32,471 bases of DNA, taken from Bacteroidales bacterium (GTDB taxonomy: Bacteria; Bacteroidota; Bacteroidia; Bacteroidales; UBA7960). How positions within the stretch are numbered: position 1 is the stretch's first letter; every line of letters starts with the position of its first letter. The DNA lies in assembly GCA_019429365.1 (NCBI GenBank), contig JAHYJD010000033.1, positions 1-32,471 on the forward strand, in the 5' to 3' direction. Below the pieces are notes generated by a model. It ran no database searches and had not been told where the DNA came from. It saw only the letters and a list, made by a program, of their open reading frames with translations. The position numbers were made by a program, and so were the translations under genes. This document shows positions 8,772 to 19,700 of the stretch, piece after piece.

Positions 8772-9737
8772 ATGATTTTAAAAATTGTTGGTAATAAAAA
8801 AGTTATTTTCATTTTTTTGATCTTGCTGATTGCCAGCGGCTGCCAGTCCCAAAAGGGCTTGTCGGAAAAGTTGCCGCTTCCTTATCCTAACAGCCGTTTT
8901 TCAGAAAGCAGTGGCGTGCTGATCCATTATCGCATCTGGACGGTAGCGCAAGATCGCCGTAAGGGCAGCGTGCTCTTTTTGCATGGCTTCAGTGGCTCCA
9001 CCTTCTCGTGGGAAAAGGCAGTGCCGGCACTGCAAGCCGAGGGCTTTGAAGTGGTTGCCCTGGATATTCCGCCCTTTGGTTTCAGCGATAAATCGCCAAA
9101 AGTAAATGCATCGGTCACGGCAAGAGCAGCGCTTTTGCTTCAGTGGCTCGATGAAAATTTTCCCGCGAGGGAGTGGCACCTGGTAGGCCACAGCATGGGT
9201 GCGGGTGTAGTGCAGGCTATGGCCCTGATGCAGCCCGAAAAAACAGCCAGTGTGGTGTTTGTGGCAGGAGCCATTTTTAACCAGCTTAAACCCAGCGAGA
9301 GACAAAGTAATTCGTTATTGAGATTCAGGCCGGTACAGGCTTTTGTGGGAAACCTTGCGGAGACTCATTTTATTTCCCGCCGCCGCATTGCCCAACTCCT
9401 TGAGTCAGCTTATGGAAGCAAGCCCGAACAAGAAGCCATTGAGGCCTACTACCGTGCCCTGAAAATTCCGGGAACTGCCAGAGCCGTGCTTGCCGGATCT
9501 AACAGCAGTATGGAGATAGCATCATTGAATGCGGCCGATTTGCAACTGCCTGTGCTGGCCATTTGGGGTGAAAATGACACCTGGGTGCCATTGGCTTCGC
9601 GCCAGAATGTTCTAGACCGGATGCCAAATGTGATGCTGAAAATCATTGAGAATGCAGGACACAACCCCATGGAAACTCACCCTGAAGCATTCAACAAATA
9701 CCTGCTGGATTTTTTACTGCAAATAAAAGAACAGTAA
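8772..9737 (+). CDS. Alpha/beta-fold hydrolase lipoprotein
   Basis: A 321-residue protein. The ATG at 8772 is chosen over an upstream TTG (8751) because it places a lipoprotein signal at the very N-terminus (MILKIVGNKKVIFIFLILLIASGC, Cys24). The hydrolase fold shows the oxyanion loop HGFSGSTFSW (71-80), the nucleophile elbow GHSMGAG with Ser141, the acid GENDTWVP with Asp269, and AGHNPMETHP with His297, a complete Ser-Asp-His triad in normal order. Esterase, lipase or C-C hydrolase activity is possible; the substrate is not evident. The lipid anchor places it in the periplasm or on the outer membrane. It ends four bases before the stop codon of the convergent aminotransferase gene. Confidence 0.88.
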   Translation: MILKIVGNKKVIFIFLILLIASGCQSQKGLSEKLPLPYPNSRFSESSGVLIHYRIWTVAQDRRKGSVLFLHGFSGSTFSWEKAVPALQAEGFEVVALDIPPFGFSDKSPKVNASVTARAALLLQWLDENFPAREWHLVGHSMGAGVVQAMALMQPEKTASVVFVAGAIFNQLKPSERQSNSLLRFRPVQAFVGNLAETHFISRRRIAQLLESAYGSKPEQEAIEAYYRALKIPGTARAVLAGSNSSMEIASLNAADLQLPVLAIWGENDTWVPLASRQNVLDRMPNVMLKIIENAGHNPMETHPEAFNKYLLDFLLQIKEQ

Positions 9738-9741
9738 GAAA

Positions 9742-10587
9742 CTATTCACCCTGACCTGCTTGCCTTTTCGACTGAAGATAATTTTCCACTTCGCGGTTAA
9801 AGGCCGCCTGTAATTTCCTGACTAAAGGGTAATCGGGCGGATAAAGCCATTCGTCAATGCGGCAGGCTGGCAGTACCTTGCGCGAAGTGCCAGTAATGAA
9901 CACTGCATCCATTTGACCCAGGCTGTTTTCGGAAACTTTTTCTTCCCTGAGCGGAATAGCCAGCTCCTGACAAAGTTTCATCACGTGCTTGCGCGTAATA
10001 CCGGGCAACACATCGGCCAGCGGAGGCGTGATCAATTCCTCACCCCGCACAAAGAAAACGTTGGAGCGGCTGCCTTCCGTAATGCAATGGTCCTGATCGA
10101 CCAGAAGGGTTTCATACACCTGCTGCTTCTTTTTTATTTGGTTGGTATTACTGCGCAACTCCACATCCATCACCTTGGCATTGGGATTTCCCCTAAGACC
10201 GTAATGCAGCGCCAGCTCCACTCCGTTTTCAAATTCTGACGCAGAAGGGTACTGATGTTCCATAATGTAAATCATGAAAGCCAACTCCCGGTCGTTTTCC
10301 GCGGGCAGCACAACAACCTTGATATTCCCTTCCTGCAATTCGTTGGCATGGATAAGGCTGGCTACCTGCTTTTCAAAATCAGCCGGAATCAGTTCAGCCG
10401 GAAAACCGCTCAACTCAACGGTCTGCTTAAGTCGCTCTTTGTGGTCTTCAATAAACAATGGCAAGCCGTCAATAACCCTGAAAACTTCATAAATATAATG
10501 TGGTTTCGAAAGAAAGGACTCGTCGAAAAACGTCGTTTCGAGCAGCTGCCCATTTTTCATGTAAAATTTTCCAAGGCATTCGGTCAT
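9742..10587 (-). CDS. Class IV (fold type IV) PLP aminotransferase or aminodeoxychorismate lyase-like enzyme
   Basis: A 281-residue cytoplasmic protein from the ATG at 10587. Fold type IV features are present: the early YEVFRVIDGLPLFIEDHKERL (R/H near 48-52), NPNAKVMD where Lys138 aligns with the catalytic lysine of the family pattern PxxKxxN, ITEGSRSNVFFV with Glu171, PGITRKHVM in the phosphate-binding region, and VFITGTSRKVLP near the C-terminus. Related enzymes include branched-chain and D-amino acid aminotransferases and 4-amino-4-deoxychorismate lyase (PabC). The sequence does not let me choose between them, and no pab or ilv genes are nearby. A strong -7 box lies just upstream (10604-10611). 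Confidence 0.85.
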   Translation of the reverse strand: MTECLGKFYMKNGQLLETTFFDESFLSKPHYIYEVFRVIDGLPLFIEDHKERLKQTVELSGFPAELIPADFEKQVASLIHANELQEGNIKVVVLPAENDRELAFMIYIMEHQYPSASEFENGVELALHYGLRGNPNAKVMDVELRSNTNQIKKKQQVYETLLVDQDHCITEGSRSNVFFVRGEELITPPLADVLPGITRKHVMKLCQELAIPLREEKVSENSLGQMDAVFITGTSRKVLPACRIDEWLYPPDYPLVRKLQAAFNREVENYLQSKRQAGQGE

Positions 10588-10603
10588 ATCCGATATTTTG
10601 CGG

Positions 10604-10611
10604 CAAAGGTA
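10604..10611 (-). promoter_or_regulatory. -7 box of the aminotransferase promoter
   Basis: The minus strand reads TACCTTTG followed by C, an exact fit to TAnnTTTG, 16 bp ahead of the ATG at 10587. The -33 TTTG is not perfect (nearest match about CTCTGG). Confidence 0.5.
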
Positions 10612-10726
10612 AGGGTTTTTGATTTTTATGGCCAGAGGTGGGATAAGACCAATTAATTAATTTTTAAAAAAATTTAAACCTCTTTTATTCAGTGTTTTAC
10701 TATACAAATGCAGATAAAAGAATTTC

Positions 10727-10754
10727 TTTGTTATCATATATGTGCTTATTTTTG
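10727..10754 (+). promoter_or_regulatory. Candidate promoter for the 917-aa T9SS protein
   Basis: TTTG at 10727-10730 and TATTTTTG at 10747-10754 (an exact TAnnTTTG) are separated by 16 bp, slightly shorter than usual. The implied leader is about 130 nt. Confidence 0.35.
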
Positions 10755-10891
10755 GGCAATCCTAACTCTTTTTCCTTCAGGAAACTAAGGGTAAAAAGAG
10801 GTCTAATTAAAAGCTAAAAACGACTAATCTTGTTTCATTTCTACTAAATAGCCATTTAAATTCATATTTTTTTTACCAAAAACAACACACA

Positions 10892-13645
10892 ATGAAGAGA
10901 ATCTTTACTTTTTTGATCATTTTGCTTATTGCAGCAAGCGTTGCCGGTCAACAAAACAATTACCGTTGGACACTGACCGGCGGAGGTTTAGGCGCAGAGA
11001 TTGCCGAAGGGGTTACAACCGATAATGCGGGTAATGCATACATTACTGGGGCATTCAGGTCTCCAATGACAATTAATGGTGCAGAATTTCTTTCAGCCAC
11101 CACATTAAATACCATGTTTCTGGCCAAAGTTTCACCAGAGCAGGAGATGATTTGGTTGGTTACAGCTGAGGCCGATGGGAACACTGGCGCAAGTGGTTTT
11201 AAAACCGTTTACCAGAATGGCTTTGTTTACCTAATGGGTGACTTCAGGGGCAATGCCACTTTTTTCTCAGCCGACTTTTCTGAAATAAACCTTACCTCAA
11301 CAACTCGAGCCCTGTTCATTGCCAAATATACTGACTCGGGCATACTTGAATGGGTCCGCAAAATGGAGTCAAGCAATACTATTGGGATTATTCCAACAGG
11401 TACTGCAAATAATATGGTTGTGGATGATGCCGGGGCAGTTTATTTCACCACTCATTTCCGCAACGACATTGACTTATCCGGAACACTGGTTGAACCTGAC
11501 GCAGAACTTGGCGGGACAAATTATTTCTTCGTGGTAGCCAAGTTTGATGCCCTTGGTGCATACCAGTGGCACTGGAACTCGACCAATACAGGCGACGACC
11601 GGGGCGAAGCCATTACCCTTACCCCAGATGGAAACGTTTTATTTGCAGTAAGGTATGCCAGTTCGCTTTCGGTAAATGGCGTGACCACTGAAAATGGAAC
11701 CGGGGGTTTGGCGCTGATCGAACTTGAAGCCGACGGAACTTATGTTTGGGATCATCACCTTCTAACCGGAGCTACAAACCAGTCGGCTATTACCGGCCTG
11801 GAAAGCGATGCCGATAACAATATTTACGTGGGAGGTCAAAGCCGCACTACCCTTACATGGGACGAAGAAACGGTTTTCGAACCTATTAATGCCACCCGCC
11901 TAAGCGCAATGCTCATTAAATTGAACGCCGAGCGGGAAATAGTCTGGGCCAACTTCTTCGGTAATCCCGACCAACACGACAACCTCGCCACCGTTAAACT
12001 GTCGGCCGAAGGCAAGGTTTATGTGGCAGGCGTAGTAAGAGGGCTGGTAGAATTTAATAATGACCTGAGTATTGAAACCAATGGGGAATCAAATGATGCC
12101 TTTTGGGCTGCATTTACTCCCGAAGGACTGGCCATTGAAGCCGGTACTTTCGGAGGACCCAGTGCGGAGGTTCTCTCAGATATGGCCATTTCGCCCAATA
12201 ACGACATTTATCTTTTCGGGCGTTTCCAGAATGATTTCCATGCTGGGGAAGACACATTCACTTCGGCCGGAAGCTTTGATTTCTACCTTGTAAAAATGGG
12301 CGACCTGAGCAGCAATGCTTTACTGGCAGAAATTCATATTGATGAAGAACCACTTGCTGGTTTTGATGCGGAAGTATTTTCCTATGAGCTTGCCCTTCCT
12401 GCTGCAGCCACCGATGTTCCGATTGTTGCAGCCCTTGCAGCCCATCCCCTTGCAGAAGTTACCGTGACACAGGCGCAAAACCTTGATGGAACGCTGGAAG
12501 AACGCACTGCCGTTATTACCGTAGTGGCAGAAGACCCGGAATTTACCAGCGAATATACCATAACCTTCCGCCTGAAAAGCAGCGATGCAAGCCTGGCTGC
12601 AATTCACATTGATGATGAGCCCCTTGCTGATTTCGATGCAGAAATCTTTGAATACCTTGTCAGCCTGCCCTTTGATACTCAGCAAGTACCTGTGGTAGCG
12701 GCCTTAGCCACAGATCAAAATGCCCAGGTCACGGTTGTGCAGGCGCAAAACCTCTTTGGCACTGAAGAAGAGCGCACCGCTGTGATTACCGTGGAGGCAG
12801 AAGAACCGAATTTTACCAGCGAATACACCGTCACCTTCCGCCTGAAAAGTAATGACGCCACCTTGGCCGACATCTTGCTGGATGGTGTTTCCCTCGAAGA
12901 ATTTGACCCTATGGATGTACAGTATTTCTTCTCATTGAATCATGATGAAGAAATTCCGGTTGTGACCGCTTTGGCGGCAGATGAGAATGCCAACGTGTTG
13001 GTGGGTGAGCCCGAAGACATTACCGGCGACCAATACACCACACGCTTAGTTATTACCGTAACCGCCGAAGACGACACCTACTGGCTTGAATATTTCCTTT
13101 GGTTCCGTTACAAGGACACTGACGCCAGCCTGGCCGAGATTACCCTGAATGATGTGGCCCTGGAAAGTTTTGACCCTGAAGTATTCGCCTATCAGGTAAC
13201 ACTTCCTGCTGGCTCAACCCAGGTTCCCCAAGTAGACGCTTTGGCTTCCAGTGAGTTTGCAGGCGTAGAAATAACCCAGGCCACCGATCTTCTGGGCGAT
13301 GAGGCTGCCCGCACGGCCACCATTGTGGTAACAGCAGAAGATATGGCCTTTACCCAAACTTATTCCATTGTTTTCGATCGAGACGAAACCAGTGTAAGTG
13401 ACCCGAACAGATTGGTTATTAAGGTGTTCCCTAACCCTGCAACCAATTTGCTGAATGTAACCGGTTTAAGCCCCGAAGTGAAACAAATCAGCTTAATTGA
13501 CATTACCGGGCAAACCATCTGGAATAGCTCTAATGTTTCAGAAAGTGAGCTGATTGACCTCAGCAGCGTTACAGGCGGCATTTTTATGCTTCGGATCATA
13601 AACAATGATGGAGGCATTCAGGTAATCAAAGTTGTAAAAAGATAA
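10892..13645 (+). CDS. T9SS-secreted protein with SBBP-like propeller repeats and four beta-sandwich repeats
   Basis: A 917-residue secreted protein from the ATG at 10892, with signal MKRIFTFLIILLIAASVAGQ. Residues ~30-470 hold repeated motifs of the SBBP/beta-propeller type: GVTTDNAGNAYITGAF, MVVDDAGAVYFTTHF, GLESDADNNIYVGGQSR, AISPNNDIYLFGRF. Residues 474-833 are four tandem 90-residue cadherin-like beta-sandwich repeats (described separately). From about residue 840 comes a T9SS type A sorting domain (VFPNPATNLLNVTGLS...GGIFMLRIINNDG...IKVVKR), predicting export by the type IX system and anchoring to or release from the cell surface. No catalytic motif is seen; an adhesin or structural surface role is inferred. 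It is followed by a strong terminator, so it is separate from the protease gene downstream. Confidence 0.88.
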   Translation: MKRIFTFLIILLIAASVAGQQNNYRWTLTGGGLGAEIAEGVTTDNAGNAYITGAFRSPMTINGAEFLSATTLNTMFLAKVSPEQEMIWLVTAEADGNTGASGFKTVYQNGFVYLMGDFRGNATFFSADFSEINLTSTTRALFIAKYTDSGILEWVRKMESSNTIGIIPTGTANNMVVDDAGAVYFTTHFRNDIDLSGTLVEPDAELGGTNYFFVVAKFDALGAYQWHWNSTNTGDDRGEAITLTPDGNVLFAVRYASSLSVNGVTTENGTGGLALIELEADGTYVWDHHLLTGATNQSAITGLESDADNNIYVGGQSRTTLTWDEETVFEPINATRLSAMLIKLNAEREIVWANFFGNPDQHDNLATVKLSAEGKVYVAGVVRGLVEFNNDLSIETNGESNDAFWAAFTPEGLAIEAGTFGGPSAEVLSDMAISPNNDIYLFGRFQNDFHAGEDTFTSAGSFDFYLVKMGDLSSNALLAEIHIDEEPLAGFDAEVFSYELALPAAATDVPIVAALAAHPLAEVTVTQAQNLDGTLEERTAVITVVAEDPEFTSEYTITFRLKSSDASLAAIHIDDEPLADFDAEIFEYLVSLPFDTQQVPVVAALATDQNAQVTVVQAQNLFGTEEERTAVITVEAEEPNFTSEYTVTFRLKSNDATLADILLDGVSLEEFDPMDVQYFFSLNHDEEIPVVTALAADENANVLVGEPEDITGDQYTTRLVITVTAEDDTYWLEYFLWFRYKDTDASLAEITLNDVALESFDPEVFAYQVTLPAGSTQVPQVDALASSEFAGVEITQATDLLGDEAARTATIVVTAEDMAFTQTYSIVFDRDETSVSDPNRLVIKVFPNPATNLLNVTGLSPEVKQISLIDITGQTIWNSSNVSESELIDLSSVTGGIFMLRIINNDGGIQVIKVVKR
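12311..13390 (+). repeat. Four in-frame tandem repeats of exactly 270 bp (90 codons)
   Basis: Units start at 12311, 12581, 12851 and 13121, each opening with SSNALLAEI / SSDASLAAI / SNDATLADI / TDASLAEI-type residues and continuing DxxPLxxFDxExFxYxxxLP, P(V)VxALAxxxxAxVxVxQAxxLxG, AVITVxAEDxxFTxEYxxTF. Units 1 and 2 are very similar at the DNA level, especially in the second half (for example the shared CAGGCGCAAAACCT and ACCAGCGAATA), indicating a recent duplication. Units 3 and 4 have diverged more. The pattern resembles a cadherin-like beta-sandwich. Confidence 0.9.
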
Positions 13646-13653
13646 ATTGACAG

Positions 13654-13700
13654 ATCAGGCCGCGCATAATTTTTTTCGCGGCCTGATTTATGTTTTTTTA
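13654..13700 (+). terminator. Strong rho-independent terminator
   Basis: An 11-bp perfect stem, ATCAGGCCGCG (13654-13664) pairing with CGCGGCCTGAT (13677-13687), is followed by TTATGTTTTTTT. It lies just past the stop codon at 13645 and separates the two large T9SS genes. Confidence 0.9.
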
Positions 13701-13736
13701 TCAGAATAATTTTCCTTCCAAATTAATACCCGCACA

Positions 13737-16700
13737 ATGAAACCTTTTTTAAAATCTTTGCAGCTGGCAGGTTTACTTTTTCTGCTTATAGGGTGGCAAA
13801 CCATCCAGGCTCAAACAGCTGCGCAAAAAGTTATTGAAGCGACTGAAAAAAACCAGCTCCACCACTTGTATGTGGAACAAAGCGCAAAGTGGGAGATGTT
13901 CGGAGAGCAGGTCATTCGTTTCAACCAGCGACAACCCGAAAAATCTCAATTTCTTGACTCAGCCAGGGTGGTTCGGCTGATGGGTTTCAGTAAGCGGGGA
14001 GAGCCCATTTATTATCAAACCTTTAACCTCGATGCTGCCCGGAGCATTAACACCCATCGACTCTGGACAGGCGGTTTTTCGGAATTGAACCTCAATGGAG
14101 AAGGCATCACGCTGAACCTTTGGGATGGTGGCTCAATAAGAGCCACTCACCAAGAGTTTGGAGGCCGGACCACGCAGATGGACGGCACCCCCATAATGAA
14201 CGGTCACGCCACCCATGTGGCCGGCACCATGGTGGCTGCCGGCATGGTGCCCACCGCAAAAGGTATGGCTCCGGCTGCCAATTTGCATGTGTACGATTTT
14301 GGAAATGACGAAGAAGAAATGATTCAGGCTGCTGCAAGCGGGGCACTGCTTTCTAACCACTCTTATGGCAGACCTACCGGCTGGCTCTTCCAAACCAACC
14401 AATGGTGGTGGTATGGCGACACCCGAATTAGCAGCACCATCGATTATAAATTTGGTTATTACGGCGATGAAACCCGGGTTCGCGATGAAATCACCTATCT
14501 GGCACCCTTTTACCTGCAGGTGCATGCATCGGGAAACGACCGCCTCGACACTGGCCCGATCCCCGGGGAGGAACATAATGTATTTGACCACGACCTGGGT
14601 ATTTGGGTAAAATCAACGGATCCTCGAGAAAGAGATGGTGGCGAGGATGGCTTTGACAGCACTACCGGTCTGGTAATTGGAAAAAACGTTTTGACAGTAG
14701 GTTCAGTAGCCGACGTGGTGGAATATATTGGACCGGAAAGTGTGATTCTGAGTGAATTCAGCAGCATGGGACCCGCCGACGACGGTCGCATTAAACCCGA
14801 TGTGGTGGCTAACGGACAAAGCTTGCTTTCTACATGGGTGGACAATAATAACAGCTATGAAGGACGTACCGGTACTTCCATGGCCGCTCCAACCATTACC
14901 GGATCACTGGGCTTGCTGCAACAGTTAAACAGCAGGCTTTTTGGAAGTTACCTGAGGGCAGCAACCATTAAGGCCCTGGTAATACATACTACCCGCGAGG
15001 CCGGACAGCACCCCGGACCAGATTACAGGCACGGTTGGGGCCTTGCCGATATTGAAGCTGCTGCACGCATTATTCCCGAAAAGGGAAACAATACCCTTAT
15101 TGAAGAAAGAAACCTGGTACAGAATACCGTTCCAACCTATACCAAAACGGTATATGCCACCGGTCAGCAACCATTGGTTGTGACGCTGGCCTGGAGCGAC
15201 GTGCCCGGCACTCCGCTTGAGCCTTCCTTAAATAACCGTACTCCCCTGCTGGTGAACGACCTGGATGTGCGGCTGACGAGAATTTCTGACGGACAAGTTT
15301 TCTATCCATGGAAACTGGATCCGGACAATCCCGCTGCTGCTGCCACCCAAGGCGACAATCTTGTGGATAATGTGGAAAAAATTCAGCTATTGGCACCCGA
15401 GCCGGGTCAGTACCAGATAGTGGTGTCGCATAAGGGGACCATTGTCGACCCGGTAAATGCCACCAACAAAAGACAAGCATTTTCTTTGGTTGTTTCGGGC
15501 ATTGCCGAACGTGCCACCGATCTCGCTATCACTAATGCTTATGTGCTGGGCTCGGGTTGCGATCTTGGTGTAAATACACCCGCAATAATTGTGGTTGAAA
15601 ATAAGGGCCAGCAAAATGCAAGCAATATCCCCGTAAGCTACATTGTAAAAAATGCTGAAGGACTGACCGTTGACAGCGGGGTTATAGAGCTGCCCGAGCT
15701 GGCTGCCGGACTTTCTGCGGAAATGGAACTTGAGATAAATCTCAGCCAGGGCCTGGCCTTTGAGTTTATTGCCACGGTCAATTACCCAGGCGATCAGTTA
15801 CCTTCAAATAATACCTTTATCAGGGAGATAATAAGTGAGAACTGGATCGTTAGCGAGGAAAGTTACCATACCAGCTTTGAAGGCATCTTATACCTGGAGG
15901 ACATAGGCTGGACCCCGATAAATGCCAATAACGATGAGGCAGGTTGGAACCTTCGCATTGCCACAGCGCCCTCGCAATGGTCGAGCGATGGAAGCAATTC
16001 GGCCCGCTACGGCGTTTTTAACACCAGCGGAGAACTGGAAGTTCCCCAACAGGCCGACGACTGGCTGGTATCGACCTGCATGTACCTGCAAACCGGCGAA
16101 ACCTACCGCCTGAGTTTCGATTACCGTTCGTGGAACAGTGATACTCCCGGGTCAATGAAAATCATGATGGGATTCGGATCAAGTCCCGAAGATCTCGACA
16201 TTGAGCTTTTAGACCTGGGGAGTTTTGCCATGGATGCTTACACTTCTGACCAGGTTCAGTTTACTGTTCCGGTTAACGGCACCTATTACTTTGCTTTTCA
16301 CGTGTACAGCCCGCCCGGACACTATTTCATTTACCTTGACAATATTACCCTGGAGAGAATGGTCTTTGCCGATATTGCTGCAACCGATATTGTGGTTGAA
16401 GCTGAGGGCTGTGAGTTCACGGACGAAACGCCTGTAACGGCCACTCTTACCAATCTGGGGATGGAAGCACAGTCTGATTTTGCAGTGGAATTACTTGTTA
16501 CCCACCTGCCGAGCCAGACCCAGCAAGTCATTCCCTATACTTTTTCCCAAACCCTTCAGCCCGATGAATCCTTCAGTGTAGAACTCCTTGCTGACATGAG
16601 CTTGAATGGGAAATACAGCGTGAAACTGGTAACCCTGCTCGAAGGCGATGAACGGCCTGAAAACGACACCCTGAATATCACGATAAACAATACCAGTCAA

Positions 16701-19700
16701 AACCTGGCCGAGGACAATTATTTTACCGACTTCAACGGGTTCTCTGGTTTGGAAGAAATGGGCTGGAGTGCATGGAGTGGTACCACTGATGGGACCGGAT
16801 GGCGCTACTATTCTGTTCCAGGTCAGTCCTATTCTCCGCCAAATAGCCTAAACATGTACAGAGCGGGCGAGGACCCCGACGAGTGGGCTTTCTCCAATTG
16901 CCTTAAATTGGAAGAAGGTGAGTTTTATCGCGTTAAGTTCTTCACCGCCACCCAGGGCAGCGATTCTGAAGAAATGTTTAGCGTTCACCTGATGCAGGAA
17001 CCAAGCCCTGATGGATCTTTAATGCTTTTAGGAAATGTGTGGGTTAATACCGTCGACTATGTAAGAGAGGAATTTGTTTTCCAGGCGCCCTACACCGGGA
17101 ACTTTCATATTGGATTCTACACCGACTTTGTTGGACCAAACACTTTCCAGATTTTTGTTGATGATTTTACAGTTGAATCCTTGCTCGATCATGATGCAGA
17201 GGTTCATAGCATAATACAAACAACATGGGGTTGCAATGCCTTTGATACCGAAACCCCGGTAAAGGTGGTGATTGAAAACAAAGGCAAAGAGCCCCTGATA
17301 AATGCCCTTGTAGAACTGAGCGTGGAAGCCGAACCAGGAATCCTGATCAACTATTCGCTGAACTCGACCAAAACTTTAACGACTACCGAACGCGACACCC
17401 TGATTTTCCAGGCAGACTTTTCGCAGTTAAATACCATTTTTACCCTCACAGCTGAAGTTGTGCTTGACGAGGACCAAGACTTAACAAACAATTTAAAATC
17501 CAGATTTATCAGAAATACGACCGTGGATTTAACTGCAGGTCAGGTTTATTTCAATGATTTTGAATTGGAAACCATTGATGGCACCTCGGCCCAGGTTGAC
17601 CCAGCTTCTGGCTGGTGGTTTGAAAACACCAACAATGATTTCGACACCCAGGGCAACCCCATTTCTTGGATCATTCGAAAATATGCCCCCTTTGCATACA
17701 GCGGGGAGGTGTCCATGCGCAGTGGCCGCAGCCTCGAAGTAGCCGCCGACGACTGGCTTTTCTCAAACTGCCTGATTATGCAGGCCGGAGAAAGTTACTT
17801 GCTTACTTTTTATTACACAGGCAGAACAACCTCTAACGAGGAGAAAATGTCAGTGTATTACGGTACAGGGCAAACTTCGGCCGATATGGAAAATTTCCTG
17901 TGGTCAAAGACCTTTAAACTCGGCCTGAACTACCAAAAAGCAGTGGTGGCCTTTTCCCCTCCCGAGGATGGAATTTATTACATTGGCTTCCAGGCCGAAA
18001 GTGAACCCAACCAGGGCTGGATCTACCTGGATGATTTCAAAATAATGAAAAACCATGATGTGGACATCAGCCTTGATGAAATTGAAGTGCTTGCCGAAAC
18101 CTGCGATTTTTCTGAGGAAACCCCGGTGCGTATATATTTCCGCAATTCCGGAAATCAGGATATAGACCACCCCTTGGTCATTTCCTACCAAATACTTAAC
18201 CCGGCAGGTCAGCCGGCGGGTGCTGGTGAGCTGACTTTTGATCAGCCCCTGGCTTCGAATGAAACCCAGTATGTGGACATTGTTGCTGATCTTCGTCAGT
18301 ATGGCATTTATACGATCAATGCATCCGTCAGCCTTTCAGAAGGCCTTTCTGAGCCGGAAACGGGCAATAACGCCAAGACGCTTGAGGTTCTGAGCAGTTC
18401 TCTGAATCCTGAGGCCGGTGATTTGTATCTTACTTTTGAACAATTTGAAAGGTTCGACCAAACTGGATGGACGGTTCATGATGTGAACAACGACGGTTTC
18501 ACCTGGGATCTTGGTGTAAATTACACCACCTATTCATTTTCAGGCAACCGGGTAATGTATTACTCCTTCAGCTCTTTAAATAATGCAAACGACTGGCTGT
18601 TCTCAGGCTGTGCCAACCTGCAGGCCGGTTCGGTTTACAATGTGGGCTTTTATTACCGTGTGTACGACGGCGACTATCCCGAAAAAATGTCGTTTGGCAT
18701 CGCCAGCGAACCACATCCCGACGCACTCATTGAGTTTTTTGAAGTGCATGAAGAACTGGTAAATTACAATTACCGCAGGGTCATTTATGCCTTTTCTGTG
18801 GAAGAAGATGGGCAGTATTTCTTTGCGTGGCACGCTCAAAGCCCCAAATACCAGCGCTTTCTGTTTGTTGATGATTTCTCATTGCGAAAGGCCAGCCAGG
18901 TTGATGGCATGGTGCATAATGTTTTGGCCAATGCCGAAGGCTGCGGTTTCAGTGAAGAAACCCCGGTCATTCTGACCTTATCCAACCTTGGCAACCAGCC
19001 ATTGCCAGAAGGCAGTTTGCAACTTAATATTCAGGGACCCGACGGCAACCAGTCGCTGAGCATTCCAACCCCAGCCATCGATGTGCTTGGCATGACTGAT
19101 GTGAACATAACCGCCCCTATGAACCTCCATGGCAAATATACTGTAGGATACAACCTTCAGGTTGAGGGCGATCAGCAACCCGCAAACAACACCGGCAGCA
19201 GAAACCTGTTCAACACACGCCTCGACCTGGATCAGCCTGGCAAATGGTATATTCAGGACTTTGAAACCATTTTTGCTTTACGCGAAATTGGCTGGAAAAT
19301 TTTCAACCTGAACAACGATAACCGATATTGGGGACTCAGGGTGAACGACCCGCCTCTTGCTCATAGCGGACACAATTACCTGATTTATTTTACCGGTAAT
19401 ACCACGCAGGCGGCAAACGACTGGCTCATCTCCGGCTGTTACATGCTCGAACCCGGCCGCAAATACACGGCAGGATTCTTTTACCGGCTTGGATCAGGCA
19501 CACACAGAATGCGGCTTGCCACCGGAATGGAACCAGTTCCAACAGCCATGGATAACATTATTTGGGAAGCCACTAACCTGGTACCCCCTGATCATTCCGA
19601 CTATATACCTGTTAGTGGAGTTTTTGAACCCACCTTACCCGGCCCGTATTATTTCGGCATCCATCAGTTCAGCCTGGCTGGTCAAGGATCATCCATTCTG

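Larger units (their letters stand above)
10588..10891. other. AT-rich divergent intergenic region
   Basis: This 304-bp gap separates the aminotransferase (minus) and the 917-aa T9SS protein (plus). It is strongly AT-rich and holds no credible gene. It contains the aminotransferase -7 box (10604-10611) and a plus-strand candidate pair TTTG (10727-10730) / TATTTTTG (10747-10754), which would leave a leader of about 130 nt for the gene at 10892. A second weaker box TAATCTTG lies at 10825-10832. I see no riboswitch-like structure. Confidence 0.6.

Noticed and set aside
10131-10190. Loss of the catalytic lysine in the class IV aminotransferase
   Set aside because: A first alignment put an arginine at the lysine position, but the PxxKxxN pattern fits NPNAKVMD with Lys138, so the enzyme appears intact.
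12311-13390. Tandem repeats as a CRISPR-like or non-coding array
   Set aside because: The 270-bp units are in frame and encode a protein domain; there are no short repeats with unique spacers here or elsewhere in the window.
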